DNA from: Methylophilus sp. 5
Lineage (GTDB): Bacteria > Pseudomonadota > Gammaproteobacteria > Burkholderiales > Methylophilaceae
Direction: 5' to 3'
Length of the DNA: 64,000 bases
Assembly (NCBI RefSeq): GCF_000515275.1
Contig: NZ_KI911560.1
Location: 62,001 to 126,000, forward strand
Shown here one piece after another: positions 1 through 8,305 of this stretch (the stretch's first letter is position 1; the number at the start of each line of letters is the position of its first letter). The notes beneath the pieces were generated by a model. That model did no database searches. It was given only the letters and a program-made list of their open reading frames with translations, and was not told where the DNA came from. The position numbers and the translations under genes are program-made.

Positions 1-894
1 AGCGCCTTGGGCGACGTCGCCGCACGAACGCTTGCCAATGCCACCAAATCGGTACCCATGCTCAGCACCATCAGCCCACGCTGGCTGGTGCATTTGCTCA
101 ATTGGGTGCCGGTAGAAGCGGGTATTTACCGTGTTAACAAGGCCAAAGATCCTAACGCCATTACCGTAGATTGCTCAAATAAAGATGAAAAAGAACTGCC
201 AGCGACTTTTGTTGACTACGAAGAATGGGGCCGTGAATATGTATTAAATGCCGTCAACACCGTGGTAGATGTACATACCCGTGTGTCTGACCTTTACAGC
301 AGCCCGCACAACCAGATCAAAGAGCAACTGCGCCTGACCATTGAAGTGGTCAAAGAGCGTCAGGAAAGTGAACTGATCAACAACAAAGAATACGGCTTGC
401 TGAATAATGTGGCCAAGTCACAAACGGTGAAAACCCGTAACGGCTTCCCAACGCCGGATGATCTGGATGAACTGCTGACCAAAGTATGGAAAGAACCAGC
501 GTTTTTTCTGGCCCACCCTAAAGCGATTGCTGCTTTTGGCCGTGAGTGCACACGCCGTGGCGTGCCACCGCCAACCGTGTCATTGTTTGGCTCACAGTTC
601 CTCACCTGGCGCGGTGTACCGCTGATTCCTAGTGACAAATTGCCTATCGTTAATGGCAAATCCAAAATCCTGTTGCTGCGCGTAGGCGAGAGCAAGCAAG
701 GCGTGATTGGCTTGTATCAACCGAATCTGCCTGGCCAACAAACCATGGGCTTATCGGTACGTTTTATGGGCATCAACCATAAAGCGATTGCGTCTTACCT
801 GGTTTCACTGTATTGCTCACTGGCAGTGCTGACCGAAGATGCGATTGCCGTACTGGAAGATGTCGGAGTTGACCATTACTATGACTACAAGTAA
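1..894 (+). CDS. srpI: Family 2A encapsulin shell protein (SrpI-like), 5' end outside window
   Basis: Shell protein with the HK97-type capsid fold that self-assembles into a closed protein nanocompartment. At least 297 codons are present and the reading frame is open to the first base of the window, so the true start lies upstream; the TTG at position 7 is not a convincing start. Family recognition rests on recalled similarity to SrpI-type shells: an early KSVPML segment, 'SPRWLVHLLNWVPVEAG' with a following YRVN, and a C-terminal LAVLTEDAIAVLEDVGVDHY stretch. The next gene is a cysteine desulfurase whose start lies inside this gene, which is the diagnostic pairing of family 2A. No CBD-type cyclic-nucleotide domain, a mark of family 2B, is seen. 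The compartment is cytosolic. The assignment is strong; the missing N-terminus and upstream partners such as CysE or rhodanese cannot be judged here. Confidence 0.9.
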   Translation, partial: SALGDVAARTLANATKSVPMLSTISPRWLVHLLNWVPVEAGIYRVNKAKDPNAITVDCSNKDEKELPATFVDYEEWGREYVLNAVNTVVDVHTRVSDLYSSPHNQIKEQLRLTIEVVKERQESELINNKEYGLLNNVAKSQTVKTRNGFPTPDDLDELLTKVWKEPAFFLAHPKAIAAFGRECTRRGVPPPTVSLFGSQFLTWRGVPLIPSDKLPIVNGKSKILLLRVGESKQGVIGLYQPNLPGQQTMGLSVRFMGINHKAIASYLVSLYCSLAVLTEDAIAVLEDVGVDHYYDYK

Positions 895-2779
895 CCCTAT
901 CAATTTAGCGGCATTTGAACCTGAGGCTATTCTGGCTTCGTTGCCGGGCGAGCATCCCAAGATGACCGCGGCGCTGGGTGTCGGTCGCGAGCTGGAAAAC
1001 ACAGGCGTGCTGGATACGGCTACCCTGACCCAACTGGTGAATGACCTTTATGCCGAGGGCTTTCCGGCCACCGCACCGTTTGCGGCAGCAGACTTTGCGC
1101 AATCATTGGCAAGCTCGCACACACCGCAACCGTCGGTGCCCGCCACAGACTCATTGACCACAAAACTGGGCAATGTGGGTGGCGTTGGCGGTACTGCGTC
1201 ACCAAGCTATGCGCAATCACAAGTGCAACCTGTCACGCTGGAAACACAAGCGCAGCAACTGACTTATGCGCCAGGCGTAGAAACGCTGGCCAGTGACCCG
1301 TTGCATAACCATCCGGCACACCTGAACGTGTTGCAGCCAGACGCCGCTTACCTGGCGCCTGCGGCCTTTGCTGGCCTGGGCATAGAAATTCCCTATCAGC
1401 AAGAGCTGGATCGCTGGTTGGGCACCGGAACAAGCCAGACGCCGTCATCTGCAGCATCGACGCAACCGGCCAACAACTCGTCTGCAGGCAGCGCGCAATC
1501 GTTTTATTTTTTGCAAGCAGAGCCAGCCGCCCTCAGTAGCCTGCCCGCCTCTGCCCACCCTGCGTTTGACGTGCATGCCGTGCGCCGTGACTTTCCTATT
1601 CTCAACGAACGTGTGAATGGGCGTCAGCTGGTCTGGTTTGATAACGCGGCCACCACGCACAAACCGCAGGTGGTGATTGATCGCATCAGCTATTTCTACC
1701 AGCACGAAAACTCCAATATTCACCGGGCTGCGCATGAACTGGCGGCGCGGGCGACGGATGCTTATGAAGATGCGCGCGAAACCGTGCGCCGCTTTATTAA
1801 TGCACCGTCAGTGAATAATGTGATTTTTGTGCGCGGCACGACAGAAGCGATTAACCTGGTCGCTAAAACCTGGGGCAAAAAGCATCTGGCGGCGGGTGAC
1901 GAGATTGTGGTTTCCAACCTGGAGCATCACGCTAACATCGTGCCCTGGCAGCAACTGTGCCAGGAAACAGGCGCGGTCATCAAAGTGATTCCGGTGGATG
2001 ACAGCGGCCAGATTTTGCTGGAGGAATACCAGAAACTGCTCACGGCCAAAACCAAGCTGGTCTCTTTCACACAAGTCTCAAATGCTTTGGGCACGGTCAC
2101 GCCAGCGCAGGAAATGATTGCCATGGCACACCGTGTTGGCGCCAAGGTGTTGCTGGATGGCGCGCAATCGGTCTCGCACCTGCGTACCGATGTACAAACG
2201 CTGGATGCAGATTTTTTTGTGTTCTCAGGGCACAAGATTTTTGGCCCAACCGGCATCGGCGCGCTCTATGGCAAAGCGGACGTATTGCAGGACATGCCCG
2301 CCTGGCAAGGCGGCGGCAATATGATTCAGGACGTCACGTTTGAAAAAACGGTCTACCACGCAGCCCCGGCCAAGTTTGAGGCAGGCACCGGCAATATTGC
2401 CGATGCTGTCGGTTTGGGTGCTGCACTCAAGTATGTAGAGCGCTTAGGTATCGAGAATATCGCCGCCTATGAGCACGCCTTGCTTGAGTATGCCACCGCA
2501 GCCATGAGCCAGATTCCTAATCTGCGCTTAATAGGCACAGCCAAGCATAAGGCCAGCGTACTGTCTTTTGCACTCAAAGGCTATCAGAGTGAAGAAGTCG
2601 GCGCTGCACTTAATGAAGAAGGCATTGCCGTGCGCTCTGGTCACCATTGTGCGCAACCCATTTTGCGCCGTTTTGGGGTAGAAACCACCGTGCGTCCTTC
2701 ATTGGCGTTTTATAACACCTATGAAGAAATTGACCGCATGATTGCAGTATTACAGCGACTGGCGTCTTACCACGCTTAA
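881..2779 (+). CDS. Encapsulin cargo cysteine desulfurase (SufS/group II type)
   Basis: PLP-dependent desulfurase removing sulfur from L-cysteine to give alanine and a persulfide; predicted cargo inside the family 2A shell. Taken from ATG 881 (632 aa), which overlaps the shell stop by 14 nt and has GGAG at 865-868; an upstream in-frame ATG at 839 would add 14 residues lying wholly in shell codons. Residues 1 to about 224 are Ala/Gln/Ser/Pro-rich, low complexity and unrelated to normal SufS, matching the disordered targeting region of this cargo family. The catalytic domain starts near residue 225 (VRRDFPIL) and has the usual 400-residue length. PLP lysine is K452 in FSGHKIFGP; the active cysteine is C590 in RSGHHCAQP, a SufS-like motif. 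No Suf or Isc partners are adjacent in the window, supporting a storage role instead of Fe-S assembly. Confidence 0.93.
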   Translation: MTTSNPINLAAFEPEAILASLPGEHPKMTAALGVGRELENTGVLDTATLTQLVNDLYAEGFPATAPFAAADFAQSLASSHTPQPSVPATDSLTTKLGNVGGVGGTASPSYAQSQVQPVTLETQAQQLTYAPGVETLASDPLHNHPAHLNVLQPDAAYLAPAAFAGLGIEIPYQQELDRWLGTGTSQTPSSAASTQPANNSSAGSAQSFYFLQAEPAALSSLPASAHPAFDVHAVRRDFPILNERVNGRQLVWFDNAATTHKPQVVIDRISYFYQHENSNIHRAAHELAARATDAYEDARETVRRFINAPSVNNVIFVRGTTEAINLVAKTWGKKHLAAGDEIVVSNLEHHANIVPWQQLCQETGAVIKVIPVDDSGQILLEEYQKLLTAKTKLVSFTQVSNALGTVTPAQEMIAMAHRVGAKVLLDGAQSVSHLRTDVQTLDADFFVFSGHKIFGPTGIGALYGKADVLQDMPAWQGGGNMIQDVTFEKTVYHAAPAKFEAGTGNIADAVGLGAALKYVERLGIENIAAYEHALLEYATAAMSQIPNLRLIGTAKHKASVLSFALKGYQSEEVGAALNEEGIAVRSGHHCAQPILRRFGVETTVRPSLAFYNTYEEIDRMIAVLQRLASYHA

Positions 2780-2795
2780 CACGGTTTTATCCTTG

Positions 2796-2830
2796 CAGCC
2801 ATTCACCAGCCGGTGAATGGCTGTTTTTTT
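2796..2830 (+). terminator. Rho-independent terminator of encapsulin operon
   Basis: Perfect 12-bp inverted repeat CAGCCATTCACC / GGTGAATGGCTG with a 4-nt loop, followed by seven T residues, 17 nt after the cysteine desulfurase stop. It ends the shell-cargo transcription unit, so the following gene is separately transcribed. Confidence 0.9.
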
Positions 2831-2936
2831 GCCTGTGCGCGCAAATCACCATGTGTTGTGACATTCTGCCCAACCCTCTGTAAAATCGCTATAGCAACCG
2901 AGCCGGTGCTGCCCTCTACACACAGAATATTGACCG

Positions 2937-4274
2937 ATGAAATTTGATCCGCGCAATAACAAATTTACTTCTATTTTTACCAGAGAGCTGCTGGAGGCCA
3001 CGCTGCCTTCAGTGCTTCTGATCTGTCTGGCGCTGTTTTTTGCCTATAAATTCATAGACCCGGCACCGCCACGCAAGATTGTGATCGCCACTGGCGAAGC
3101 AGATTTAAACTACAACGCTTTTGCCGCCATTTACGGTGTTTATCTGCAAAAAGAAGGCATTACACTAGAAATCCGCAAAACGTCTGGTGACACTGAAAAC
3201 CTGCGTTTACTGAAAGACCCGGAATCAGGCGTCGATATTGCCTTTATTCAAGATGGCGTCGCCCACAGTGAAGGCGCAGGCTCACTACTCTCTTTAGGTA
3301 GCCTGTATTACCAGCCGGTGTGGATATTTTGCCGCTGCAAAGCAGGTATTACACATTTATCTACGCTCAAAGGTAAACGTATCGCCATCGGCTACGCGGG
3401 TAATGGCACGCATACCCTGGTCAGCACCCTACTGACTGAAAGCGGGATTAATAGCAGCAACACCAAACTGCTGGCGATTGGCGGTGAAGAAGCCGCCATG
3501 GCCTTGCAACAAGGCACACTGGATGCAGCTCTATTTGTGGATGTGGCCAATTCGGGCATGGTGCATGAAATGGTGACAAATAAACGCTTGCATTTGCTAA
3601 GCCTGGACACCGCCGAAGCGTTCTCTCGTAAATTTCCATTTATGCATCACCTGGTGCTACCAGAAGGTGCTATGGACCTGGCTAAGAATACGCCCAGCCA
3701 TGATGTACACCTGGTGGCGCCCACGGCAACGCTGGTCGTCAAAGAAAGTATGCATCCGGCACTGGCCTATCTGATGATGAAAGTGATTGCCGAAGTACAC
3801 GGCGGCCCAAGTATGTTTAATAGCAAAGGCGAGTTTCCATCTGCTAAAGATACCGACTTTCCGCTCAGCGCGCAGGCACTTAATTTTTATAAGTCCGGCT
3901 TGCCGATTATTGATAAATATCTGCCGTTTTGGGCGGCGACATTTGTAAACCGAACCTTGATCGTTATTTTGCCATTACTGGCATTGCTTATCCCGCTGAC
4001 CAAAATCATTCCGATGGTGTATGTCTGGCTGGTGAAACGAAAACTGTTTCGTTATTACGGTGAGTTGCGCTTTTTGGATACCCAGCTACAGGAAATTAAA
4101 AGCGCTGAAGACCTGCAAGAATGCCTGCAAAAACTCAATGATATTGAGGCCAAAGTGGTCAATGTGAAGTTACCGGTGCCATTTTCACAATATGCCTACG
4201 AACTGCGCGCACATATCGAGCTGGTCAGGTCAAAACTCAACCATCACAAGTTTCAATCAGCAACGGCCAACTAA
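2937..4274 (+). CDS. TAXI-family solute-binding protein, membrane anchored
   Basis: 445 aa. TAXI-family periplasmic binding proteins capture small organic anions for TRAP-type transport. Residues about 20-42 form an N-terminal membrane anchor (LPSVLLICLALFFAYKF), followed by the binding domain beginning RKIVIATGEADLNYN, with the characteristic GVDIAFIQDG and a KGKRIAIGYAGNGTH segment. Near residue 340 there is a second hydrophobic segment (TLIVILPLLALLIPLTKI) followed by a charged C-terminal tail of about 90 residues that looks helical. This anchored variant with a C-terminal membrane segment is longer than the usual 320-residue secreted TAXI proteins. No TRAP membrane subunit (DctM/DctQ fusion) lies nearby, so the transport partner is unknown; it may act as a sensor or with a distant permease. 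The gene stands alone between the encapsulin terminator and a convergent EAL gene. Confidence 0.8.
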   Translation: MKFDPRNNKFTSIFTRELLEATLPSVLLICLALFFAYKFIDPAPPRKIVIATGEADLNYNAFAAIYGVYLQKEGITLEIRKTSGDTENLRLLKDPESGVDIAFIQDGVAHSEGAGSLLSLGSLYYQPVWIFCRCKAGITHLSTLKGKRIAIGYAGNGTHTLVSTLLTESGINSSNTKLLAIGGEEAAMALQQGTLDAALFVDVANSGMVHEMVTNKRLHLLSLDTAEAFSRKFPFMHHLVLPEGAMDLAKNTPSHDVHLVAPTATLVVKESMHPALAYLMMKVIAEVHGGPSMFNSKGEFPSAKDTDFPLSAQALNFYKSGLPIIDKYLPFWAATFVNRTLIVILPLLALLIPLTKIIPMVYVWLVKRKLFRYYGELRFLDTQLQEIKSAEDLQECLQKLNDIEAKVVNVKLPVPFSQYAYELRAHIELVRSKLNHHKFQSATAN

Positions 4275-4296
4275 TACGTCTGTGCCAATCAAATAC

Positions 4297-5925
4297 TCAC
4301 GCAAGCCTTGCGCTCACCCACGCTTGCAAGGCTTGCTCTTCCATCGGCTTGGCGTATAAATAGCCTTGTACCAAATCACAGCCCAGGCTTTTCAGGTATT
4401 CAGCTTGCGCCTCAGTCTCCACACCTTCGGCGACGATCTGGTAATGCAGATTTTTGCCCAGCACCACAATGGCACTGGTCACCGCCTCTGAGCGCTCTTT
4501 GCCAGGCACATCATTGACAAAAGAACGGTCAACTTTTAAATAGTCTCCAGGAATATCGCGTAAATACGCCAGGCAAGAATAGCCGGTGCCAAAATCATCA
4601 ATCGCCAGCTTAACCCCCAGTTGCTTGAGCGCCTGCAAACTATCAGTGCCTTTACTGTCAGAGTGAATCAGCGCACTTTCAGTGAGCTCTATCACCAGGC
4701 GGTCAGCGGACAAGCCGGTTTCACGCAACACTTGCAACACATAATCGGTAAAGCCGGGCGACCGCAATTGCATGGGCGAGACGTTAACCGACACCTTCAC
4801 CTGGCTCAATGCGCCCTCTTGCCAGGCAGCCACCTGCTGGCAAGCCGCTTTTAATACCCAGGCACCCATGGGCACAATCAGGCCGGTCAGTTCGGCTACG
4901 CCAATAAACTTGGCTGGCGGCACCACCCCTTGTTGCGGATGTTGCCAGCGAATTAATGCTTCAACACCGACCAGTTCGCCAGTGATGAAATTTAATTGCG
5001 GCTGATAAACCAGATAAAACTCTTGATGTGCAATTGCCGCCTCCAGCTCGCTGGCAAATGCCAGGTCTTCAGGCGGTAACACTTGCTCATGCATCACCCC
5101 TTTGCGGTAATAAGTAAAGGTCATGATACTGACCACGCAAATCAGTGCCAGCGTAATAATCAACGGCGTCAAACGATAATCGTGTTTAAAATAAACGCCT
5201 ACACCACCCAGCACAATCGCACACAAAAACAGCAGACTGATAATCCAGCGCAAATGCTTGCCGGTATCATCGAGCAATAACAAATAACTCATAGAAGTTT
5301 GCGACACCTGCTTGGCAAGCAAGGCAGAAGCACACAACAAGCCGCCCAGGCAAGACAACGTAGAAAGTTGCCCATAGGCATCAGGAATGCCGTAGGCACG
5401 CGCCAATAGACCAGTCACCGGCATCAGCAAGGCGACACTCAATACTGCCTGGCTGGCCCTGTTACATTGGAAGTGGCAGAGTAAAAGACCTGCGATCACC
5501 AGCAACGACATGCCGAAATCGGTGGCGATCTGGCCCTGGCTGACGACTTGTGAAAAATTACGGATAGACGCGATATGACTAAAAGACGCGTGGCTACTTA
5601 ATAGCCAGTAAGCTTGCAGACAATAGGCCAGCAATACACCGCCAATCAGCCATCCAACGAAAGCCTGATCACGCCTGGTGTCGTATATCACACGCAAACT
5701 GACTACAATAAAAATAAGGTAGCTCAGACTCTGCAGCACACTGAGTTCAAAGGTGTGGTGCAAGTCGATGAACGAAAAACCTAGCATCACGCTGACAATA
5801 CTGGCGAGCGCGAGCCAAGGAGAGTACCTCTGCACGGTTCTAAGAAAACGATGCCGCATATACAAACGTTGCGTCGCGCATTCCTGAACAGTGACAGCTG
5901 ACCAGTCAATGCTGGATACTGACAT
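4297..5925 (-). CDS. Membrane EAL-domain cyclic-di-GMP phosphodiesterase (copy 1)
   Basis: 542 aa. Predicted to hydrolyse c-di-GMP to pGpG at the inner membrane. Residues 1-30 are cytosolic and include CATQRLYMRHRFLRTVQ; roughly residues 35-265 hold six to eight hydrophobic segments with no recognised sensor name; the EAL domain spans about 285-540. Catalytic signature is intact: EALIRW with E322, then VNVSPMQL, ELTES, DDFGTGYSCLAYLRDIP and AEGVETEAQ, so the metal and substrate residues appear conserved. No GGDEF domain is present. It is a close paralogue of the EAL gene immediately upstream on the same strand (shared N-terminal CATQR/NATQR...MRHR motif and LAKQ/LAKH...MSYLLLLDD linker), so the two arose by tandem duplication. 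A 213-bp gap separates them, so each may have its own promoter. Confidence 0.9.
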   Translation of the reverse strand: MSVSSIDWSAVTVQECATQRLYMRHRFLRTVQRYSPWLALASIVSVMLGFSFIDLHHTFELSVLQSLSYLIFIVVSLRVIYDTRRDQAFVGWLIGGVLLAYCLQAYWLLSSHASFSHIASIRNFSQVVSQGQIATDFGMSLLVIAGLLLCHFQCNRASQAVLSVALLMPVTGLLARAYGIPDAYGQLSTLSCLGGLLCASALLAKQVSQTSMSYLLLLDDTGKHLRWIISLLFLCAIVLGGVGVYFKHDYRLTPLIITLALICVVSIMTFTYYRKGVMHEQVLPPEDLAFASELEAAIAHQEFYLVYQPQLNFITGELVGVEALIRWQHPQQGVVPPAKFIGVAELTGLIVPMGAWVLKAACQQVAAWQEGALSQVKVSVNVSPMQLRSPGFTDYVLQVLRETGLSADRLVIELTESALIHSDSKGTDSLQALKQLGVKLAIDDFGTGYSCLAYLRDIPGDYLKVDRSFVNDVPGKERSEAVTSAIVVLGKNLHYQIVAEGVETEAQAEYLKSLGCDLVQGYLYAKPMEEQALQAWVSARLA

Positions 5926-6138
5926 GTTGCCCCCTGTCTAGATCTATTATTATCCCCCGCTTATCGCAGGGTGTTTTGTCTTACTATAGGCGCAATTACA
6001 TTGAAGCCAACATAAAAGCAAACAGGGTTTTATCATCCTTTAAATCAAATTAAATTGATACTCATGGATGATTTGCTATTAAAACGTATTCTCTTGTAAC
6101 AGAGCACGACACAAGCAGCATGCCGGTATAAAAATCAA

Positions 6139-7791
6139 TCAGGCATCAACGGTCAATTCGTTTGCCACCCATTGTTGCAGCGCTTGCGCATCCAGTGGTC
6201 TGGCAAACAAAAAGCCTTGCGCGATGTCGCAACCGATACCTTTCAAAAAAGCGGCCTGGGCTTCTGTTTCAATGCCTTCGGCAATAATGCGGTAGTCCAG
6301 GCTTTTACCCAGGCTCACAATGGCCTGAATCACGGCTTCTGCCTTGTTATGGCCTGGTAGTTCCATCACAAATGAGCGGTCAACTTTCAAATAGTCGCCA
6401 GGAATATCCCGCAGATAAGACAAACAAGAATAACCAGTGCCAAAATCATCAATCGCCAGTTTGATGCCTGCCTGCTTTAAACGATGCATAATGCGTGAAT
6501 TTTCGCCATCATCTTGCACAAAAGCGCTTTCAGTCAGCTCGACCACAAGCCGTTGCGGTGGTAAGCCGGTTTCAGCCAGAATTTGCAAAATATCCTCAAC
6601 CAGCGTGCCTGACTTTAATTGCAGCGCCGAGACATTCACCGCCACCTCAATCTTGCCCAGCACCGGGTGATGGTTCCACTGTGCAGCCTGTGTACAGGCG
6701 GTGCGCATGACCCATTTACCCAAAGGCACAATCAGCCCGGTGAGTTCGGCGACACGAATAAATTTTTCAGGCGAAATCACGCCTTTGTCGGGATGCTGCC
6801 AGCGCACTAAAGCCTCTACGCCTTTTAACTTGCCGGTACTAAAATCAATTTGGGGTTGATACACCATAAAAAACTGATGGTTATCCAGCGCAGACTCTAC
6901 CTGGCTAGCAAAGTCCATATCCGTCGCAGGCAACATTTGCTCACTGGTTTGGCCTCTGCGGTAATAGGTGACAGTCATCGTGTAGATAATCGCCAAAATA
7001 GAAACCACCACCACAACCGGTAGCGCACGCATATTGTCACCAAACTCCACCCCTGCCCTGGCCAGCATAATGGCAAAAAAACTCAAGAACACAATGCTGA
7101 ATCGAATTTGCTTGCCGTTGTCATCCATCAACAGCAAATAGCTCATGGGTGGATGCGAAGCATGCTTGGCCAGTAAGCCGAATGCACACAGCAAACCGCT
7201 TAAGGTCGTCAAAGGTGACATCAGACCATAAGGCTGTGCAATGCCACACAAAAAACCCAGCAGCGGGATTAGCGGAATCATGACTGCAACATATAAAATT
7301 GCCTGGCTCGTGGCCAGCCAGCCCGAACGTTGAAATAGATAAGAGGTCGCAATTAGACAAGCCAGCAAGGCGCCTGCGGCGTTCTCGATAATCGGGGAGA
7401 GTTGGTGTATCTGAATATCATTCGACATGCGCAATAACTGCGCGGTATCGTTAAAGTCTGCTGCATAAGGCGTCAGCTGTACCACAAACAGGCTGACAGT
7501 CACCAGTGACATGGTGAGCATGGCCAGATTGTTACGGCCGTTTTCCAGCAATAGGTTATAACTGACCAGAATAAAGGTGAGATACGTGAGTAATTGCGCC
7601 AGCCAGACATTATTGGCGACATCGAGCAAATAATGCGGAAAGCCCAGCAAACCGCAGACCATGCTGGCCATGGCCAAAAAATGGGTATTGTCTTGTACTT
7701 TACGCACAAGACGATGCCGCATAAATTGCCGCTGCGTTGCATTTTCGCTGAGTGGCGCTGTTTGGTCGCCAATCCCGGTTTGACTCATCAT
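6139..7791 (-). CDS. Membrane EAL-domain cyclic-di-GMP phosphodiesterase (copy 2)
   Basis: 550 aa, paralogue of the downstream gene at 4297-5925 with the same architecture: short cytosolic N-terminus (ENATQRQFMRHRLVRKVQ), a multi-pass membrane region to about residue 265, a PMSYLLLMDDNGKQIRF linker, and an EAL domain at about 290-545. EALVRW is present with E326; NVSALQL, ELTES, DDFGTGYSCLSYLRDIP and AEGIETEAQ are all kept, so it should be an active phosphodiesterase. Membrane portions have diverged more than the EAL domains, which suggests the two copies respond to different inputs. Two adjacent ATG codons (7791 and 7788) are possible starts. No diguanylate cyclase lies nearby. Confidence 0.9.
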   Translation of the reverse strand: MMSQTGIGDQTAPLSENATQRQFMRHRLVRKVQDNTHFLAMASMVCGLLGFPHYLLDVANNVWLAQLLTYLTFILVSYNLLLENGRNNLAMLTMSLVTVSLFVVQLTPYAADFNDTAQLLRMSNDIQIHQLSPIIENAAGALLACLIATSYLFQRSGWLATSQAILYVAVMIPLIPLLGFLCGIAQPYGLMSPLTTLSGLLCAFGLLAKHASHPPMSYLLLMDDNGKQIRFSIVFLSFFAIMLARAGVEFGDNMRALPVVVVVSILAIIYTMTVTYYRRGQTSEQMLPATDMDFASQVESALDNHQFFMVYQPQIDFSTGKLKGVEALVRWQHPDKGVISPEKFIRVAELTGLIVPLGKWVMRTACTQAAQWNHHPVLGKIEVAVNVSALQLKSGTLVEDILQILAETGLPPQRLVVELTESAFVQDDGENSRIMHRLKQAGIKLAIDDFGTGYSCLSYLRDIPGDYLKVDRSFVMELPGHNKAEAVIQAIVSLGKSLDYRIIAEGIETEAQAAFLKGIGCDIAQGFLFARPLDAQALQQWVANELTVDA

Positions 7792-7959
7792 TTACCCTTT
7801 AACCACTATCACCACGTCATTTTGCGCATGGGCACAAAAAGATTCTTGAGTCAGGTCATTAAACCTGACATCTCTATGGTGTTATCGGCCAAACAAATGG
7901 ATAAATTTAGACCTAATTTAAAAAAACTTAAACTTTCGTGAACGCAGCACTACATTTCA

Positions 7960-8238
7960 TCAGGCGGCTTCCAGCACACGCTGCATGCCATCGGCACTAT
8001 TGCGGGTATACACCACCTTGAGGCCACGTTTGTGCGCCACATGCTTGATACGATACATCATGGAATGATTGAGCCAGCCAGTCACTAACACAATCACATT
8101 GACGTTTGCCGGTAGCTCGCGCTTGACATCGCCGGGCTTTCTGCCCGTCCAGTGATCAATTTTATCGATCCCCTGCGCGTGCAGCACCTGTTTGATGCCT
8201 TCAATGCGGTCACCACCAATCACTAATGCTTTTGACAT
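7960..8238 (-). CDS. DUF2325 domain protein
   Basis: 92 aa from ATG 8238, chosen because GGAGAG sits about 6 nt upstream; a longer frame reaches 8274 but would begin inside the hairpin region. Begins MSKALVIGGDRIEGIKQVL and carries VNVIVLVTGWLNHSMM and KVVYTRN, typical of the small DUF2325 family with a Rossmann-like beta-alpha-beta start. Function is unknown for the family. It follows a terminator hairpin downstream of the sulfate-binding protein, so it may be read separately or by read-through from that operon. Confidence 0.75.
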   Translation of the reverse strand: MSKALVIGGDRIEGIKQVLHAQGIDKIDHWTGRKPGDVKRELPANVNVIVLVTGWLNHSMMYRIKHVAHKRGLKVVYTRNSADGMQRVLEAA

Positions 8239-8263
8239 GAAACACTCTCCTTTTGTAGAGAAA

Positions 8264-8292
8264 GAAAAAGGCATTGGGTAAATGCCTTTTTC
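8264..8292 (-). terminator. Terminator downstream of sbp operon
   Basis: Perfect 12-bp inverted repeat GAAAAAGGCATT / AATGCCTTTTTC with a 5-nt loop and a T-rich tail on the minus strand, 13 nt after the stop of the sulfate-binding protein gene. It overlaps the leader of the DUF2325 gene, so any read-through transcript would feed that gene. Confidence 0.75.
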
Positions 8293-8305
8293 TGTTGATC
8301 AAATC

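Noticed and set aside
839..880. Upstream ATG giving a 646-residue cysteine desulfurase
   Set aside because: The extra 14 residues lie wholly inside the shell gene, and ATG 881 has its own GGAG site and gives the expected N-terminus.
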